Below are positions 20,130 through 28,104 of a stretch of 64,000 nt of DNA, one piece after another (within the stretch, counting starts at the first letter, position 1; every line of letters starts with the position of its first letter). The DNA is taken from positions 186,001-250,000 of the forward strand of contig JADJPT010000001.1 of NCBI GenBank assembly GCA_016713125.1. The letters are read 5' to 3'. This DNA comes from Betaproteobacteria bacterium. Its GTDB lineage: Bacteria > Pseudomonadota > Gammaproteobacteria > Burkholderiales > SG8-39. The notes under the pieces were generated by a model. The model was not told the DNA's origin. It did not search any database and was given only the letters and a program-made list of their open reading frames with translations. The translations under genes and the position numbers were made by a program.

Positions 20130-20945
20130 TCAGCGCTCCCGGCGCACATGCCCCATCAGATCCTGGATTCGTGCGGTGCTGGTCTTGGTGCCGTACCACT
20201 CCCAGCGCTCGAGCTCATCGGGGCGGCCAGGGGCGGCGCGCAGCAGCAGCGTCCAGACCCGGTCGTCGGCGGCCTCGATGCGCACGATGCTGATGAACGC
20301 GGTCTGGTCCTTCTTCTTCAGGTGCGCGGCGGGTGTGACGATGAACTCTCCGACAAGGCAGGTGCCGGTGGGGCAGGTGATCCAGACTTTGGCCTTCAGC
20401 CGGTCCGGTGCGGCGGCGCGGATCTCCACCCGTTTCGTCCAGCCGAGCGGTGAGAGTTTTTCCTCCACGACCCAGCGCCCGACATAGAACCTGAGCGGGC
20501 GCGCCCGGTCATCCCCGCCGGCATTGCCCGGCGGCTTGCCGGGCCCGGGCAACTGCACCGCGCGGGGCGCAGGCAGCGGCTTGGGGGGCTGCGTGTCGGT
20601 GCCCGGCGCAGTCAGCTGCGCAAACTTCGCCTGCACTTGGGCGCGCAGCGGCGCGAAGCTCGGTGTGGTCGCGGCCGCCACCAGCGCGAGCACGGCCAGC
20701 GCGGCGACGATCCAGGCGGCCTGCGCGCTGCTGCCACGCGGGACTTCGCCCGGAGCGGGCGGAAAAGGATCGTCCGGGGAACTGCGGGACGGCGGCCCGA
20801 TTGGGCTGGTGATGTCGAGAATGACCGGTGCGGACGGGCTCGACTTTGCGTCCGCGCGACGCTTGTCCGCAATCTCCTGCAGCATCCCGCGCAGCTTTTG
20901 CAGTGTGCCGCCCTTCAGTCGCGGATCGTTGGGCGGGATCAGCAT
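20130..20945 (-). CDS. Hypothetical single-pass membrane protein
   Basis: A 271-aa protein not assigned to any family. The N-terminal 70 residues are soluble and charged, a Pro/Ser-rich linker follows, then one membrane helix (about 78-100, AWIVAALAVLALVAAAT). The C-terminal half (about 140-265) looks like a compact periplasmic domain with a Cys pair (ITCPTGTCLVGEF) and several Trp. It lies 45 bp downstream of pilU on the same strand, so it may be co-transcribed with the pilus retraction genes, but nothing shows a shared function. Confidence 0.65.
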   Translation of the reverse strand: MLIPPNDPRLKGGTLQKLRGMLQEIADKRRADAKSSPSAPVILDITSPIGPPSRSSPDDPFPPAPGEVPRGSSAQAAWIVAALAVLALVAAATTPSFAPLRAQVQAKFAQLTAPGTDTQPPKPLPAPRAVQLPGPGKPPGNAGGDDRARPLRFYVGRWVVEEKLSPLGWTKRVEIRAAAPDRLKAKVWITCPTGTCLVGEFIVTPAAHLKKKDQTAFISIVRIEAADDRVWTLLLRAAPGRPDELERWEWYGTKTSTARIQDLMGHVRRER

Positions 20946-20990
20946 GGCGGTGTCGGATCAGTTCCCGGTTCCCGACCCGGCCCGTCGCGC

Positions 20991-22127
20991 TCAGACGATG
21001 TCGAGGTGCTCGATGCCCTTGTTCAGGTCGCGGTCCTTCGACTCCTTGCCGTGCAGCTTGATGTTGAGGCGCACTTCGTTGGTCGAGTCGGCGAAGCGCA
21101 GCGCATCCTCGTAGCTGATGCGGCCGGCCTCGTACAGGTCGAACAGGGCCTGGTCGAAGGTCTGCATGCCCAGTTCGCGCGACTTCTTCATGATTTCCTT
21201 GATGCCGTGGATCTCGCCCTTGAAGATCAGGTCGCTGATCAGCGGCGAGTTCAGCAGCACTTCCACGGCGGCGGCGCGGCCCTTGCCTTCGCGCAGCGGG
21301 ATCAGGCGCTGCGAGACCACCGCCTTCAGGTTCAGCGACAGGTCCATCAGCAGCTGGTGGCGGCGCGCTTCCGGGAAGAAGTTGATGATCCGGTCCATGG
21401 CCTGGTTGGAGTTGTTGGCGTGCAGCGTGCCCAGCGCCAGGTGGCCGGTTTCGGCGAACGCGATGGCGTGCTCCATGACCTCCATCTCGCGGATCTCGCC
21501 GATCAGGATCACGTCCGGCGCCTGGCGCAGGGTGTTCTTCAGCGCCACGTGCCAGGAGTCGGTGTCCACGCCGACCTCGCGCTGGGTGATCAGGCAGTTC
21601 AGGTGCGGGTGCACGTACTCGACCGGATCCTCGATGGTGATGATGTGGCCGGGCGAGTTCTGGTTGCGGTAGCCGATCATGGCCGCCAGCGAGGTCGACT
21701 TGCCCGAGCCGGTGCCGCCGACGAACAGCACCAGGCCGCGCTTGGTCATGATCACGTCCTTCAGCACCGGCGGCAGCTTGAGGTCGTCGAAATCGGGGAT
21801 CGAGGTGGTGATCACGCGCAGGATGATGCCGACCTTCTGCATCTGGATGAAGGCGTTCACCCGGAAGCGCCCGATGCCGGCCGGGTTGATGGCGAAGTTG
21901 CATTCCTTGGTGGCCTCGAACTCGGCGGCCTGCTTGTCGTTCATGATGGCGCGCGCCAGCATGGCCGTGTGCTGCTCGGTGAGCGCCTGCGTGGATACCG
22001 GCGTCATCTTGCTGTCGATCTTCATGGCCGGCGGAAAGCCCGCGGTGATGAAAAGGTCCGAACCCTTCTTGGCGAGCAGCGCGCGCAGAAGGTCGTACAT
22101 GAATTTGGTTGCCTGTTCGCGTTCCAT
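20991..22127 (-). CDS. pilU: Type IV pilus ATPase PilU (PilT-like)
   Basis: A 378-aa GspE/PilT-family hexameric ATPase. N-terminal PAS-like domain (about 1-100), Walker A FVGGTGSGKSTSLAAM, Asp box ITIEDPVEYVHPH, Walker B VILIGEIREMEVMEHA and His box GHLALGTLHANNS are complete. The C-terminal extension beyond the PilT length (about 350-378) and the pairing downstream of pilT identify it as PilU, the accessory retraction ATPase. The gap of 145 bp to pilT contains a GC-rich repeat. Confidence 0.92.
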   Translation of the reverse strand: MEREQATKFMYDLLRALLAKKGSDLFITAGFPPAMKIDSKMTPVSTQALTEQHTAMLARAIMNDKQAAEFEATKECNFAINPAGIGRFRVNAFIQMQKVGIILRVITTSIPDFDDLKLPPVLKDVIMTKRGLVLFVGGTGSGKSTSLAAMIGYRNQNSPGHIITIEDPVEYVHPHLNCLITQREVGVDTDSWHVALKNTLRQAPDVILIGEIREMEVMEHAIAFAETGHLALGTLHANNSNQAMDRIINFFPEARRHQLLMDLSLNLKAVVSQRLIPLREGKGRAAAVEVLLNSPLISDLIFKGEIHGIKEIMKKSRELGMQTFDQALFDLYEAGRISYEDALRFADSTNEVRLNIKLHGKESKDRDLNKGIEHLDIV

Positions 22128-22183
22128 GATTCACCTCACGACGGGTTTTGAAGCAGCCCGCTGGCTGGGGAGGGCAGCGGTTT

Positions 22184-22202
22184 CCGGGGGTACGGGGGGA
22201 GC
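22184..22202 (+). repeat. Partial copy of the GC-rich CCGGGGGTACGGGGGG repeat
   Basis: This stretch between pilT and pilU matches the core CCGGGGGGTACGGGGGGCGC seen at 24084-24118 and twice at 36494-36605, with small differences and without the clean hairpin. It is intergenic. Confidence 0.55.
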
Positions 22203-22272
22203 GGGAGGGCCCCGGCGCGCAGCACCGGAAGGGGCCCGATCCCCCTGTTCCAATCTTTCCTGCGAGCGGGCG

Positions 22273-23317
22273 TCAGCCCGCGAAATTGTCCTTGTTGGTG
22301 GCCTTGCCGCGCGCTTCGGCCAGCGACACGATGTTGCGCTTGACCAGGTCCTGCAGGTTCTGGTCCAGGGTCTGCATGCCGATCTGGCGCGCCGGTCTGA
22401 ATCGCCGAGTACATCTGCGCGATCTTGTTCTCGCGGATCAGGTTGCGGATGGCCGGGGTGCCGATCATGATCTCGTGCGCCGCGACGCGGCCGCTGCCGT
22501 CCTTGGTCTTCAGCAGGGTCTGCGAGATGACCGCGCGCAGCGATTCGGAGATCATCGCGCGCACCATCTCCTTCTCCGCCGCCGGGAACACGTCGACCAC
22601 GCGGTCGATGGTCTTGGCCGCCGAGGAGGTGTGCAGGGTGCCGAACACCAGGTGGCCGGTTTCCGCGCCGGACAGCGCCAGGCGGATGGTTTCCAGGTCG
22701 CGCATCTCGCCGACCAGGATGGCGTCCGGGTCCTCGCGCAGCGCCGAGCGCAGGGCATTGGCGAACGACAGCGTGTGCGGGCCGACCTCGCGCTGGTTGA
22801 TCAGGCACTTCTTGGGCTCGTGCACGAACTCGATCGGATCCTCGATGGTGAGGATGTGGCCGTAGTCGTTCTCGTTGACGTGGTTGACCATCGCCGCCAG
22901 CGTGGTCGACTTGCCCGAGCCGGTCGGCCCGGTGACCAGCACGATGCCGCGCGGGTACTCGGCGATGTCCTTGAAGATCTTCGGGCACTTGAGATCCTCG
23001 AGCGAGAGGATCTTGGAGGGAATCGTCCGCATCACCGCGGCGGCGCCGCGCTGCTGCACGAAGGCGTTGACGCGGAAGCGCGCCAGGTTGGGCACCGCGA
23101 ACGAGAAGTCGCACTCGAGGTTTTCCTCGTAGGCCTTGCGCTGCCCGTCGTTCATGATGTCGTAGATCATCCCGTGCACGTCCTTGTGCTCGAGGGCCGG
23201 CACGTTGATGCGGCGCACGTCGCCGTGCACGCGGATCATGGGCGGCAGGCCGGAGGAGAGGTGCAGGTCGGATGCCTTGTTCTTGACGACGAAGGCGAGC
23301 AGCTCTGTCAGATCCAT
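22273..23317 (-). CDS. pilT: Type IV pilus retraction ATPase PilT, frameshifted near the 3' end
   Basis: Starts MDLTELLAFVVKNKASDLHL and shows Walker A VTGPTGSGKSTTLAAM, the Asp box TIEDPIEFVHEP, Walker B ILVGEMRDLETI and the His box GHLVFGTLHTSS. Near the C-terminus the frame is disturbed after YSAIQTG (about 22393): removing one base gives RQIGMQTLDQNLQDLV and the usual ending KATNKDNFAG with a stop at 22273. The corrected length of about 347 aa is typical. PilT powers pilus retraction for twitching. It is upstream of pilU and divergent from yggS. Confidence 0.92.
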
Positions 23318-23374
23318 TACAATCCCCTCCCGAGGGAAACCTGCGATTCGAAGCGTTCCTGCAGACGCGAAAGT

Positions 23375-24096
23375 ATGGCGGCAATCGACACGAACTTGCA
23401 AGCTGTCAGAGGGAGAATCTCGCAGGCCGCCCGCGCGGCGGGGCGCGATCCCGCCGCGGTCATGCTGCTGGCGGTGTCCAAGACGCATCCGGCCGCGGCG
23501 ATCGCGGCGGCGCATGCCGCTGGACAGCGCGCGTTCGGCGAGAACTACGTGCAGGAAGCCCTGGAGAAAATGGATGCGCTGGCGGGCCTGGGCCTCGAAT
23601 GGCACATGATCGGCCCGCTACAGAGCAACAAGACGCGTGCGGTGGCCGAGCGCTTCGACTGGGTGCACACCGTGGACCGCGAAAAGATCGCCCAGCGCCT
23701 CTCGGCGGGCCGGCCGGCCGGCATGCCGGCGCTGAACGTGCTGGTGCAGGTCAACGTCTCGGGCGAGGCGAGCAAGAGCGGCGTGAGCCCGGCCGAGGCG
23801 CCGGCGCTGGCGCGCGCGGTGGCGGCGCTGCCGCGCCTCGCGCTGCGCGGCCTGATGGCCATCCCCGAACCCACCGAAGACGTCGCCGTGCAGCGCGCTT
23901 CGCCGCGGTGCGCGCCTGCTTCGAGCAGTTGCGCGCGGCGGGCCTGCCGCTGGACACCTTGTCGATGGGCATGACGCACGACATGGAGGCGGCGATCACC
24001 GAGGGGGCGACCATGGTGCGCATCGGCACGGCGATCTTTGGCGCGCGCCAAGCGCGTGCCGAAGATCGCGCGAACTCGGAACAGGGGGGCGCTTGA
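23375..24096 (+). CDS. YggS family PLP-binding homeostasis protein, frameshifted
   Basis: An alanine-racemase-fold PLP carrier, about 240 aa. The PLP lysine motif MLLAVSKTHPAAAI and EWHMIGPLQSNKTRAV are intact in the first part. After PEPTEDVAVQR (about 23897) the frame must change to reach FAAVRACFEQL, DTLSMGMTHDMEAAI and EGATMVRIGTAIFG, the conserved C-terminal signature. The lesion lies in a GCGCGC run. yggS-proC-yggT is a frequent order and YggS is linked to PLP homeostasis. Its last codons overlap a GC-rich hairpin repeat. Confidence 0.88.
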
Positions 24097-24118
24097 GCGC
24101 CCCCCGTACCCCCCGGGT
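24084..24118 (-). repeat. GC-rich hairpin repeat between yggS and proC
   Basis: GGGGGGCGC (24084-24092), loop TTGA, GCGCCCCCC (24097-24105) form a 9-bp GC stem that includes the yggS stop codon, followed by GTACCCCCCGGG. Read on the minus strand this is the CCGGGGGGTACGGGGGGCGC element found near 36.5 kb. No T-tract follows, so a role as intrinsic terminator is doubtful. Confidence 0.6.
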
Positions 24119-24186
24119 GCTGCGGACGGGCAGCGCGACGTTCCGCAAGATCCGGTCACTGCGAAACAACAACGGACATTGAAACC

Positions 24187-25002
24187 ATGAAGATCGCATT
24201 CCTGGGTGGCGGCAACATGGCGCGCGCGCTGATCGGCGGGCTGCTGGCCAAGGGCTACGCCGCGGCCGACCTGTCGGTGATCGAACCCGTGCCGGCGGCG
24301 CGCGATGCGCTGGCGGCGAGCCACGGCGTGCATGTCAGCGCGGCGCCCGACGCCGCGACCTTCGCCGCCGACACCCTGGTGCTGGCGGTCAAGCCGCAGG
24401 ACATGCGCGCCGCGCTGGCGCCGCTGGCCGGCAGGCTCTCCACGCAGCTGGTGGTCAGCATCGCCGCCGGCATCCGGCTCGCCGACCTGTCGCGCTGGCT
24501 GGGCGGCCATGCGCGCCTGGTGCGCGTGATGCCGAACACGCCGGCGCTGATCGGCCAGGGCGTGGCCGGGCTGTACGCGCCGGCCGCGGTGGGCGCCGAG
24601 GAACGCGCGCGCGCCGAACGCATCCTCGGCGCGGTCGGCGCCACCGTGTGGGTCGAGGACGAGGCGCTGATCGATCCGGTGACCGCCGTGTCGGGCAGCG
24701 GGCCGGCCTACGTGTTCTATTTCATCGAGGCGATGGAGAAGGCCGGCGTGGAGCTCGGCCTCGCCCCGCAGGCCGCGCGCACCCTGGCGATCCAGACCTT
24801 CGTCGGCGCGGCGCGGCTGGCGGCCGAGAGCGCCGATCCGCCCGCGGTGCTGCGCGAGCGCGTGACCTCCAAGGGCGGTACCACCGAGGCGGCGCTCAAG
24901 GTGTTCGCCGAGGAGGATCTCGGCGAGCGGGTGCAGCGCGCGCTCGACGCGGCCAGCCGGCGCGGCGCCGAGCTCGGCGACCTGCTCGGCAAGGACGGCT
25001 GA
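24187..25002 (+). CDS. proC: Pyrroline-5-carboxylate reductase ProC
   Basis: A 271-aa enzyme of proline synthesis that reduces pyrroline-5-carboxylate with NAD(P)H. Rossmann motif FLGGGNMARALIGGL at the N-terminus, AVKPQDM, VRVMPNTPALIGQG and the C-terminal signature AVSGSGPAYVFYFIEAM and SKGGTTEAAL are present. Full length and in a yggS-proC-yggT-DUF167 order typical of proteobacteria. The next gene follows after 4 bp. Confidence 0.96.
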   Translation: MKIAFLGGGNMARALIGGLLAKGYAAADLSVIEPVPAARDALAASHGVHVSAAPDAATFAADTLVLAVKPQDMRAALAPLAGRLSTQLVVSIAAGIRLADLSRWLGGHARLVRVMPNTPALIGQGVAGLYAPAAVGAEERARAERILGAVGATVWVEDEALIDPVTAVSGSGPAYVFYFIEAMEKAGVELGLAPQAARTLAIQTFVGAARLAAESADPPAVLRERVTSKGGTTEAALKVFAEEDLGERVQRALDAASRRGAELGDLLGKDG

Positions 25003-25006
25003 AGCC

Positions 25007-25579
25007 ATGCTCACGCAGATCCTGCAGTTCCTGATCGACACGCTGTCGGGCTTCTTCGTCTACCTGCTGCTGGCGCGCTTCCATTTCCAGTGGCTGCGCG
25101 TGCCGTTCCGCAACCAGCTCGGCCAGTTCCTGATGAGCATCACCAACTGGCTGGTGATGCCGGCGCGCCGCGTGGTGCCCTCGGCCGGCGGCTTCGACCT
25201 GGCCACCCTGCTGCTCGCGTTGCTGCTGCAGGCGCTCACGCTGTGGCTGCTGTTCACGTTGGGCGGCGCGCAGTTCGGCGCCAATCCCGGCGCGGCGGTG
25301 GCCACGCTGGGCGCGCTGGCCGGGCTCGATCTGCTGCGCTATTCGATCCACATCCTGATCTTTGCGCTGATCGTGCAGGCGGTGCTGTCGTGGACCAATC
25401 CCGGCTCGCCGATGATGGGCTGGTTCGACACCGTGGTGCGCCCGTTCCTGCGGCCGATCCGGCGCTTCCTGCCGCCGGTGGCCAATTTCGACCTCTCGCC
25501 GCTGGCGCTGCTGGTCGTGCTGCAAGTCATGCTGATCGCGCTGTCCTACGGGCGCGGCATGGTGGCGGGCGCGTTTTGA
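25007..25579 (+). CDS. YggT family membrane protein
   Basis: A 190-aa protein with two YGGT repeats, each containing hydrophobic helices and a basic, proline-containing element: NWLVMPARRVVPSAGG in the first and VRPFLRPIRRFLPPVAN in the second. YggT proteins are associated with osmotic tolerance or membrane organisation in various bacteria, without a known mechanism. Stop overlaps the next start. Confidence 0.9.
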   Translation: MLTQILQFLIDTLSGFFVYLLLARFHFQWLRVPFRNQLGQFLMSITNWLVMPARRVVPSAGGFDLATLLLALLLQALTLWLLFTLGGAQFGANPGAAVATLGALAGLDLLRYSIHILIFALIVQAVLSWTNPGSPMMGWFDTVVRPFLRPIRRFLPPVANFDLSPLALLVVLQVMLIALSYGRGMVAGAF

Positions 25580-25893
25580 CGCCGGGCGCGCGGCCGCCCG
25601 CGCCGGCCGCAGCCTGGTACCGCCGCGATGGCGGGCGCCTGGTGCTGCAGCTGCATGTGCAACCGGGCGCCTCGCGCACCGAGGCGGCCGGCCTGCACGG
25701 TGATTGCCTGAAAGTACGTCTGGCCGCGCGCGCCGTGGACGGCGAGGCCAATGCCTGCCTGATCGGGTTTCTCGCCCAGGCGCTGGGCGTGCCGCGGCGC
25801 GCGGTGGCCATCGAGGCCGGACTGAGCGCACGCCGCAAGCGCGTCGTCGTCCAGGCGCCGCAGCGCGGACCGGAGGCGCTGTGGACGGATTAG
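25576..25893 (+). CDS. DUF167 (YggU) family protein
   Basis: A 105-aa protein with the DUF167 pattern LVLQLHVQPGASRTEAAGLHG, LKVRLAARAVDGEAN and a C-terminal basic turn LSARRKRVVVQ. The TTG start at 25576 overlaps the yggT TGA (TTGA), a coupling seen elsewhere in this window. Function unknown; the family accompanies yggT and proC widely. Its end overlaps the following gene by 13 bases. Confidence 0.85.
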   Translation: MTPGARPPAPAAAWYRRDGGRLVLQLHVQPGASRTEAAGLHGDCLKVRLAARAVDGEANACLIGFLAQALGVPRRAVAIEAGLSARRKRVVVQAPQRGPEALWTD

Positions 25894-26594
25894 CCGGCGG
25901 GCACCGCGCCGCGCCGCGCGGACTGCAGCGCATCGACATCGTGGCGATCGTGCTGGTGCTGGTCCTCGGCCTGTATGCCGACGTGCGCTACGAGCTGCCC
26001 GGCCAGCTCGCCGCCAGCTTGGCCGCCTGGCTGATGTTCCTGCGCCTGTTGCAGCGTGCCCCGCCCGAGGAGGGCCGCCTGCTGCTGCTGTGTCTGGTCA
26101 TCGCCACGGCCGGCGAGCTGTTCCTGTCGCTGGTCTGGGGCCTGTACACCTACCGGCTGGACAACGTGCCGATGTACGTTCCGCCCGGCCACGCGCTGAT
26201 GCTGGCGCTGGGCTTCGCGCTGGCCCGGCACATGCCCCGCCGCGTGGCGCTGGCCATCATGGCCGCCGCCGCGGCCTATTCGCTGGCCGCCGGCGTGTCG
26301 GGCGCGGACAGCTTCGGCCTGATCCTGTGCGCGGTGTTCCTGCTGTGCGCCTGGCGCATGCCGGCGCGCCGCGCGCTGTTCGCCAGCACCTTCGTGCTCT
26401 CGCTGGTGCTCGAGCTGTACGGCACCTGGCTGGGCAACTGGTACTGGGCGCCGCAGGTGCCCTGGACCCCGCTCACCACCACCAATCCGCCGCTGGCCGC
26501 TGGCGCCTTCTACTGCCTGCTGGATACACTGGTGGTGCTGGCGGCCGCTCGCTGGCCGGTGGCCGCGCCGGCGCTGCGCCCCGCCAACCCCTGA
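25881..26594 (+). CDS. Polytopic membrane protein of unknown function
   Basis: A 237-aa protein with about seven hydrophobic helices and short loops. A conserved-looking loop near the C-terminus reads GNWYWAPQVPWTPLTTTNPP. No enzymatic motif is seen. The GTG start at 25881 overlaps the DUF167 stop region; no better start lies before the first helix (IDIVAIVLVLVLGLYAD). Co-transcribed with the yggT group. Confidence 0.7.
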   Translation: MDGLAGGHRAAPRGLQRIDIVAIVLVLVLGLYADVRYELPGQLAASLAAWLMFLRLLQRAPPEEGRLLLLCLVIATAGELFLSLVWGLYTYRLDNVPMYVPPGHALMLALGFALARHMPRRVALAIMAAAAAYSLAAGVSGADSFGLILCAVFLLCAWRMPARRALFASTFVLSLVLELYGTWLGNWYWAPQVPWTPLTTTNPPLAAGAFYCLLDTLVVLAAARWPVAAPALRPANP

Positions 26595-26614
26595 GACCCC
26601 CGGAGACCGCAAAC

Positions 26615-26995
26615 ATGGACACGCCAGCAACCGATCCCAAGGCCGACAGCCTGAAGACGCTGACCACCGTGGTGTACGCGCTGCAGGCCGCGTCCTTCGT
26701 GCTCGGCATCACCGCCATCATCGCCGTGGTGCTCAATTACGTGAAGCGCGACGACGTGCGCGGCACCTGGCTGGAGTCGCATTTCCGCTGGCAGATCCGC
26801 ACTTTCTGGTTCGGCATGCTGTGGGGCGCGATCGGCGCGGTCCTGATGCTGGTGATCGTCGGCTGGTTCGTGCTGGTCGCCGACGGCATCTGGATCATCT
26901 ACCGCATCGTCAAGGGCTGGCTGGACCTGTACGACGGCAAGCCGATGTATCGCACCGCCGTAGCCCGGCGCGCGCGCCGGGCCGGCACCGGCTAG
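26615..26995 (+). CDS. DUF4870-like membrane protein
   Basis: A 126-aa protein with three helices and the family pattern VLGITAIIAVVLNYVKRDD, GTWLESHFRWQIRTFWF and DGIWIIYRIVKGWLDLYDGKPM. It ends in a basic tail. The stop overlaps the convergent rodA stop by 4 bases (CTAG). Function unknown. Confidence 0.85.
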   Translation: MDTPATDPKADSLKTLTTVVYALQAASFVLGITAIIAVVLNYVKRDDVRGTWLESHFRWQIRTFWFGMLWGAIGAVLMLVIVGWFVLVADGIWIIYRIVKGWLDLYDGKPMYRTAVARRARRAGTG

Positions 26996-28104
26996 GTCTG
27001 CACCAGCTTGCGGTGCTTGTGGATGCTCATCAGGATGCCGATGCCGACGAACAGCGTGGCCAGGGCGGTGCCGCCGTAGGAGATGAAGGGCAGCGGCACG
27101 CCGACCACCGGCAGGATGCCCGAGACCATGCCCATGTTGACGAAGGCGTAGGTGAAGAAGATCAGCGTGATGGCCGCCGCCAGCAGTCGCGAGAAGAAGG
27201 TCGGCGCGTTGGCCGCGATCATCAGCCCGCGGCCGATCAGCAGCGCGTAAAGCACCAGCAGCACCATGTTGCCGAGCAGGCCGAACTCCTCGGAGAACAC
27301 CGCGAAGATGAAGTCGGTGTGCCGTTCCGGAATGAACTCGAGCTGGGCCTGGGTGCCCTGCAGCCAGCCCTTGCCGGTGATGCCGCCCGAGCCGACGGCG
27401 ATGGTGGACTGGATGATGTGGTACCCGGCGCCGAGCGGATCCGAACTCGGGTCGAGCAGCGTGAGCACGCGGCGCCGCTGGTAGTCGTGCAGCAGTCCCC
27501 AGAGCGGAAACAGCGCGGCGCCGCCCAGCACGCCCAGCCCGGCGATCACCCTCCAGGACAGCCCGGCGAAGAAGATCACGAAGCCGCCCGCGGCGCTGAC
27601 CAGGATGGCGGTGCCGAGGTCGGGCTGGCGCGCGATCAGCAGCACCGGAATCGCCAGCAGCAGTCCCGAGACCACGAAATCGGTGGCGCGCAGGGTGGAC
27701 TCGTGGCGATGGAAGTACCAGGCGAGCATCAGCGGCATGGCGATCTTCATCATCTCCGAGGGCTGGATGCGCGTCACGCCGACGTGCAGCCAGCGCCGCG
27801 CGCCGTTGACGATGTCGCCGAACAGCGCCACGCCGATCAGCAGCAGCAGGCCCAGGGCGTAGGCGGGCACCGCGAAGCGCATCAGCGTCTGCGGCGGGAT
27901 CTGCGCCATGACCCACATCGCGGCGAAGCCGACCGCCAGGTTGACCAGCTGTGCGGTCATGCGCGCGGGGTATTCGTAGGCCGCGCTGTACAGCGTCAGC
28001 AGGCCGATGCCCACCAGCAGCGAGGCAAGCGCGAGCAGCGGCCCGTCGATGCCGGTGGCGAAGCGGCGCGCGAAGCGGCGCGGCGAGAGCGCGGCCAGCT
28101 CCAT
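26992..28104 (-). CDS. rodA: Rod-shape SEDS glycosyltransferase RodA
   Basis: A 370-aa SEDS family protein with ten helices. Characteristic stretches are GARRWLHVGVTRIQPSEMMKI, KQPDLGTA-type ARQPDLGTAI with the catalytic-region Asp, IAVGSGGITGKGWLQGTQ, LEFIPERHTDFIFAV and PLPFISYGGTA. RodA polymerises peptidoglycan during elongation together with PBP2. Last gene of mreBCD-mrdA-rodA, with a start overlapping the mrdA stop. Confidence 0.96.
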   Translation of the reverse strand: MELAALSPRRFARRFATGIDGPLLALASLLVGIGLLTLYSAAYEYPARMTAQLVNLAVGFAAMWVMAQIPPQTLMRFAVPAYALGLLLLIGVALFGDIVNGARRWLHVGVTRIQPSEMMKIAMPLMLAWYFHRHESTLRATDFVVSGLLLAIPVLLIARQPDLGTAILVSAAGGFVIFFAGLSWRVIAGLGVLGGAALFPLWGLLHDYQRRRVLTLLDPSSDPLGAGYHIIQSTIAVGSGGITGKGWLQGTQAQLEFIPERHTDFIFAVFSEEFGLLGNMVLLVLYALLIGRGLMIAANAPTFFSRLLAAAITLIFFTYAFVNMGMVSGILPVVGVPLPFISYGGTALATLFVGIGILMSIHKHRKLVQT